DNA of 64,000 bases from an uncultured Bacteroidales bacterium (GTDB taxonomy: Bacteria > Bacteroidota > Bacteroidia > Bacteroidales > P3). The notes below the pieces were generated by a model that saw nothing but the letters and a program-made list of their open reading frames with translations, was not told the origin of the DNA and did not search any database. Below, one piece after another: positions 62,271-64,000 of the stretch. The stretch is from NCBI GenBank assembly GCA_905235855.1, contig CAJONE010000002.1, forward strand, positions 1 through 64,000, given 5' to 3'. The stretch's first letter is position 1. Each line of letters starts with the position of its first letter. A program made the translations under genes and the position numbers.

Positions 62271-62579
62271 CTACAGCATAGCATCGAGTTTCTCGGTGAG
62301 AGTGGATTTCGAAACCAACCCAACACATTTGTCTACGGCTTGGCCACCCTTGAAGAAAAGGACAGTGGGGACACTGCGGATGCGAAACTGTGCGGCGAGG
62401 TTGGCGCATTCGTCCACGTCGGCCTTTCCGACCACTGCACGACCTTCGTATTCTTTGGCTACTTCTTCGACAACGGGAGCCAAGGCCTTGCAAGGACCAC
62501 ACCATGTGGCGCCAAAATCAACCATAACAGGCAGACTGCCTTTAATAATCTCTTCAAAATTTTGCTCTGTGATAGTCAT
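62271..62579 (-). CDS. trxA: Thioredoxin
   Basis: A 102-residue disulfide reductase with the active site WCGPCK (26-31) and the conserved cis-proline in SVPTVLFF. The start at 62579 (MTITEQNFEEIIKG) is preferred because the promoter is at 62656-62664. It probably serves the peroxidase and ribonucleotide reductase of the cell. Confidence 0.95.
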   Translation of the reverse strand: MTITEQNFEEIIKGSLPVMVDFGATWCGPCKALAPVVEEVAKEYEGRAVVGKADVDECANLAAQFRIRSVPTVLFFKGGQAVDKCVGLVSKSTLTEKLDAML

Positions 62580-62655
62580 AATGATGTATTTTAGTGTTAT
62601 TTGCTGCTGCTTGACTTGGTTGGCACCGAGTTGTGCCCGCCTAATAAACAATGCT

Positions 62656-62664
62656 GCAAAAATA
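62656..62664 (-). promoter_or_regulatory. -7 promoter element for thioredoxin
   Basis: TATTTTTGC on the minus strand, 76 bp upstream of the thioredoxin ATG. No clear -33 box. Confidence 0.6.
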
Positions 62665-62841
62665 CTACATTTTTCTGATTTTTTCCGACTACGTTGCCGT
62701 TCTGAAATAAAAACTGGGTAGAACACGGTTGTGTAAAAGAAACAATAAACTGTTTAGGCCGCGTGGTTAAATGGTTCATGTAGGTGGAGCCAACAAACAT
62801 ACCAACATTCGAACATTCAGTGCAGTTTTTGATGTTGCATT

Positions 62842-62853
62842 ACGTAGCTACGT
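62842..62853. promoter_or_regulatory. 12-bp palindrome upstream of the porin-like gene
   Basis: ACGTAGCTACGT is a perfect palindrome, the size of a dimeric regulator site. It lies 3 bp before the 11-bp tandem repeats. The remainder of 62580-63010 shows only the promoters and repeats listed. Confidence 0.5.
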
Positions 62854-62856
62854 CAA

Positions 62857-62900
62857 GTCTATATCCAGTCTATATCATGTCTATGTATTCTCTATGTATT
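62857..62900 (+). repeat. Four tandem 11-bp repeats upstream of the porin-like gene
   Basis: GTCTATATCCA, GTCTATATCAT, GTCTATGTATT and CTCTATGTATT follow without gaps. An 11-bp period places every copy on the same face of the DNA helix, suggesting cooperative protein binding. Confidence 0.7.
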
Positions 62901-62990
62901 GTCCGCGAGAAGAACTTGCTTCACCAAATTTGGCTACTCGATGTTAAAAATTCATCATTTTTTGTGAGGTAACAAAAAAACAGAAGAAAA

Positions 62991-62999
62991 TATTTTTGC
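62991..62999 (+). promoter_or_regulatory. -7 promoter element of the porin-like gene
   Basis: TATTTTTGC ends only 11 bp before the ATG at 63011, giving a very short 5' leader. No -33 box at the expected spacing; the repeats upstream may compensate. Confidence 0.55.
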
Positions 63000-63010
63000 A
63001 CAATAAAAAT

Positions 63011-64000
63011 ATGACACATACTGCCATGGTTCACAGATTTACAGCCATTTGTCTATTATTTTCCCTATCATGTATAGCCAATGCCGTTGCACAAGACACC
63101 ATAACGATACCGACGGGAGGGAAGGCGTCAAAAGTACTCGACCGGCTTACGGTAGGCACATACGGAGAGGCAACATTCAAATATAACTTCTACAGCGACA
63201 ATGTTTTCCGCTACACATTTGCTGAGCGCTACCGCGACGCAAAGGGTCACGGGCAGGTAGATGTGCCCCATGCTGTAATCATGTTGGGATATGATTTTGG
63301 AAAAGGATGGAGTTTCGGCACCGAGATAGAGTTTGAGCATGGCGGAATTGAGGCCGCCATTGAGCTCGAAACCGAGGAGACCGGCGAATACGAGAAAGAG
63401 ACCGAACGGGGCGGAGAGGTTGCACTCGAACAGTTCTGGGTGCAAAAATCGTTTAACCAATACGCCAACATCCGTGCTGGACACATTGTGGTTCCGGTTG
63501 GAGCGACAAACAATGCGCATCTGCCCACACAATTCTATGGTGTGTTTCGTCCCGAGGGCGAGAATACAATACTGCCATGCACGTGGCACGAGACTGGCAT
63601 CAGTTTTTGGGGCAGAAGCAAACATTGGCGCTACGAACTACAGTTGCTGCCGGCACTGAATTCGAGCATGTTTTCGGTAGGACGGTGGGCAAATCAGGCC
63701 TCGGCCTCGCCCTACGAGTTTCGTCCGGCCAACAGGCTCGCTTTCGCAGCCCGTGTGGACTACACATTGCCTCATTGGCGCCTAAGCCTGAGCGGTTACG
63801 TGGGAAACACATTCAACAACGACATAGTGACCAGCAACGCCGAGAAATACAAAGGGGTGAAAGGCACGGTGGCCATTGGAGCATTCGACTTCAAGTGTAG
63901 CTACGGAGGGTTTCTTGCGCGAGGAAATTTTGATTACGGCCATCTTGACCAGGCGGACGCGATTTCGGTTTTCAACCGCCGACTTTCAAACAGCAACGGT
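63011..64000 (+). CDS. Outer-membrane porin-like protein (partial, runs off the window)
   Basis: The first 330 codons of a longer gene, open to the last base. It starts MTHTAMVHRFTAICLLFSLS with a signal peptide ending near ANAVAQ. The sequence has amphipathic strands (GYDFGKGWSFGTEIEFEHGG, RAGHIVVPVG, LPCTWHETGISFWGRSKHW) matching a Bacteroidota family of phosphate-selective-porin-like barrels of unknown substrate. The stop codon is outside the window. Confidence 0.75.
   Translation, partial: MTHTAMVHRFTAICLLFSLSCIANAVAQDTITIPTGGKASKVLDRLTVGTYGEATFKYNFYSDNVFRYTFAERYRDAKGHGQVDVPHAVIMLGYDFGKGWSFGTEIEFEHGGIEAAIELETEETGEYEKETERGGEVALEQFWVQKSFNQYANIRAGHIVVPVGATNNAHLPTQFYGVFRPEGENTILPCTWHETGISFWGRSKHWRYELQLLPALNSSMFSVGRWANQASASPYEFRPANRLAFAARVDYTLPHWRLSLSGYVGNTFNNDIVTSNAEKYKGVKGTVAIGAFDFKCSYGGFLARGNFDYGHLDQADAISVFNRRLSNSNG

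Noticed and set aside
62760-62800. A possible tRNA-like segment after the thioredoxin promoter
   Set aside because: No acceptor stem, T-arm or anticodon arm could be paired.

Overview
The window is chromosomal DNA from a member of the Bacteroidales (phylum Bacteroidota). The evidence is the repeated TAnnTTTGC promoter element upstream of many genes, weak or absent Shine-Dalgarno sequences, a type IX secretion sorting domain (52914-54170), DUF3078 and DUF1573 proteins, a UpxY-type antiterminator, an unusually long NusB, and the gene order nusB, DUF1573, yajC, ybbR, coaE. The family within the order cannot be fixed from this sequence. No rRNA, insertion sequence, prophage or CRISPR array was seen.

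Layout. 0-8.5 kb: tRNA-Gln, then on the minus strand an MsbA-like exporter, an OmpA/PD40 envelope protein, sufD, sufC, a DUF62 SAM hydrolase, a DUF3078 outer-membrane protein and recX. 8.6-16 kb: uvrB, a frameshifted Y-family polymerase with its small YolD-like partner, a two-gene capsule remnant (upxY plus a UDP-sugar dehydrogenase), a small lipoprotein and queG. 16-23 kb: an RNA methyltransferase, a YihY membrane protein, nadC and cinA divergently transcribed from overlapping promoters, two small membrane proteins and an AtoE fatty-acid transporter. 23-31 kb: two paralogous lipoproteins, a secreted unknown, then a minus-strand cluster of tatC, tatA, a Tat-exported aldo/keto reductase lipoprotein with Fe-S sites, a NapH-NapG-like fusion and an ECF-like membrane protein. 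31-44 kb: ispD, a DUF748 protein, a TerB-DnaJ protein, a GH3/beta-lactamase fusion, coaE, ybbR, yajC, DUF1573, nusB and leuS. 44-53 kb: an HU-like protein, a barrel protein, a third paralogous lipoprotein, a pyrophosphate-type phosphofructokinase, an EnvC-like factor, guanine deaminase, and a plus-strand cluster of ferritin-like, radical SAM, flavodoxin-like, glutathione peroxidase and OhrR genes. 53-64 kb: a T9SS cargo protein with a secreted neighbour, an ADP-forming acyl-CoA synthetase, pepD, an unknown protein next to a PflA-like radical SAM enzyme, a DUF58 protein, thioredoxin, and the start of a porin-like gene that runs off the window.

The most interesting unit is 26022-30654. A membrane protein that fuses NapH-like and NapG-like halves carries an internal twin-arginine motif, so its four-cluster ferredoxin half should lie in the periplasm. 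It sits next to a Tat-exported aldo/keto reductase lipoprotein that has two cysteine clusters, and next to tatA-tatC. Together these look like a quinol-to-periplasm electron route feeding a reductase that would not depend on NADPH, encoded with its own translocase. Other leads are the OhrR-linked peroxide cluster (49.5-52.7 kb), the cysteine-rich unknown beside a radical SAM enzyme (59.7-61.2 kb), and 11-bp tandem repeats plus a 12-bp palindrome ahead of the porin-like gene.
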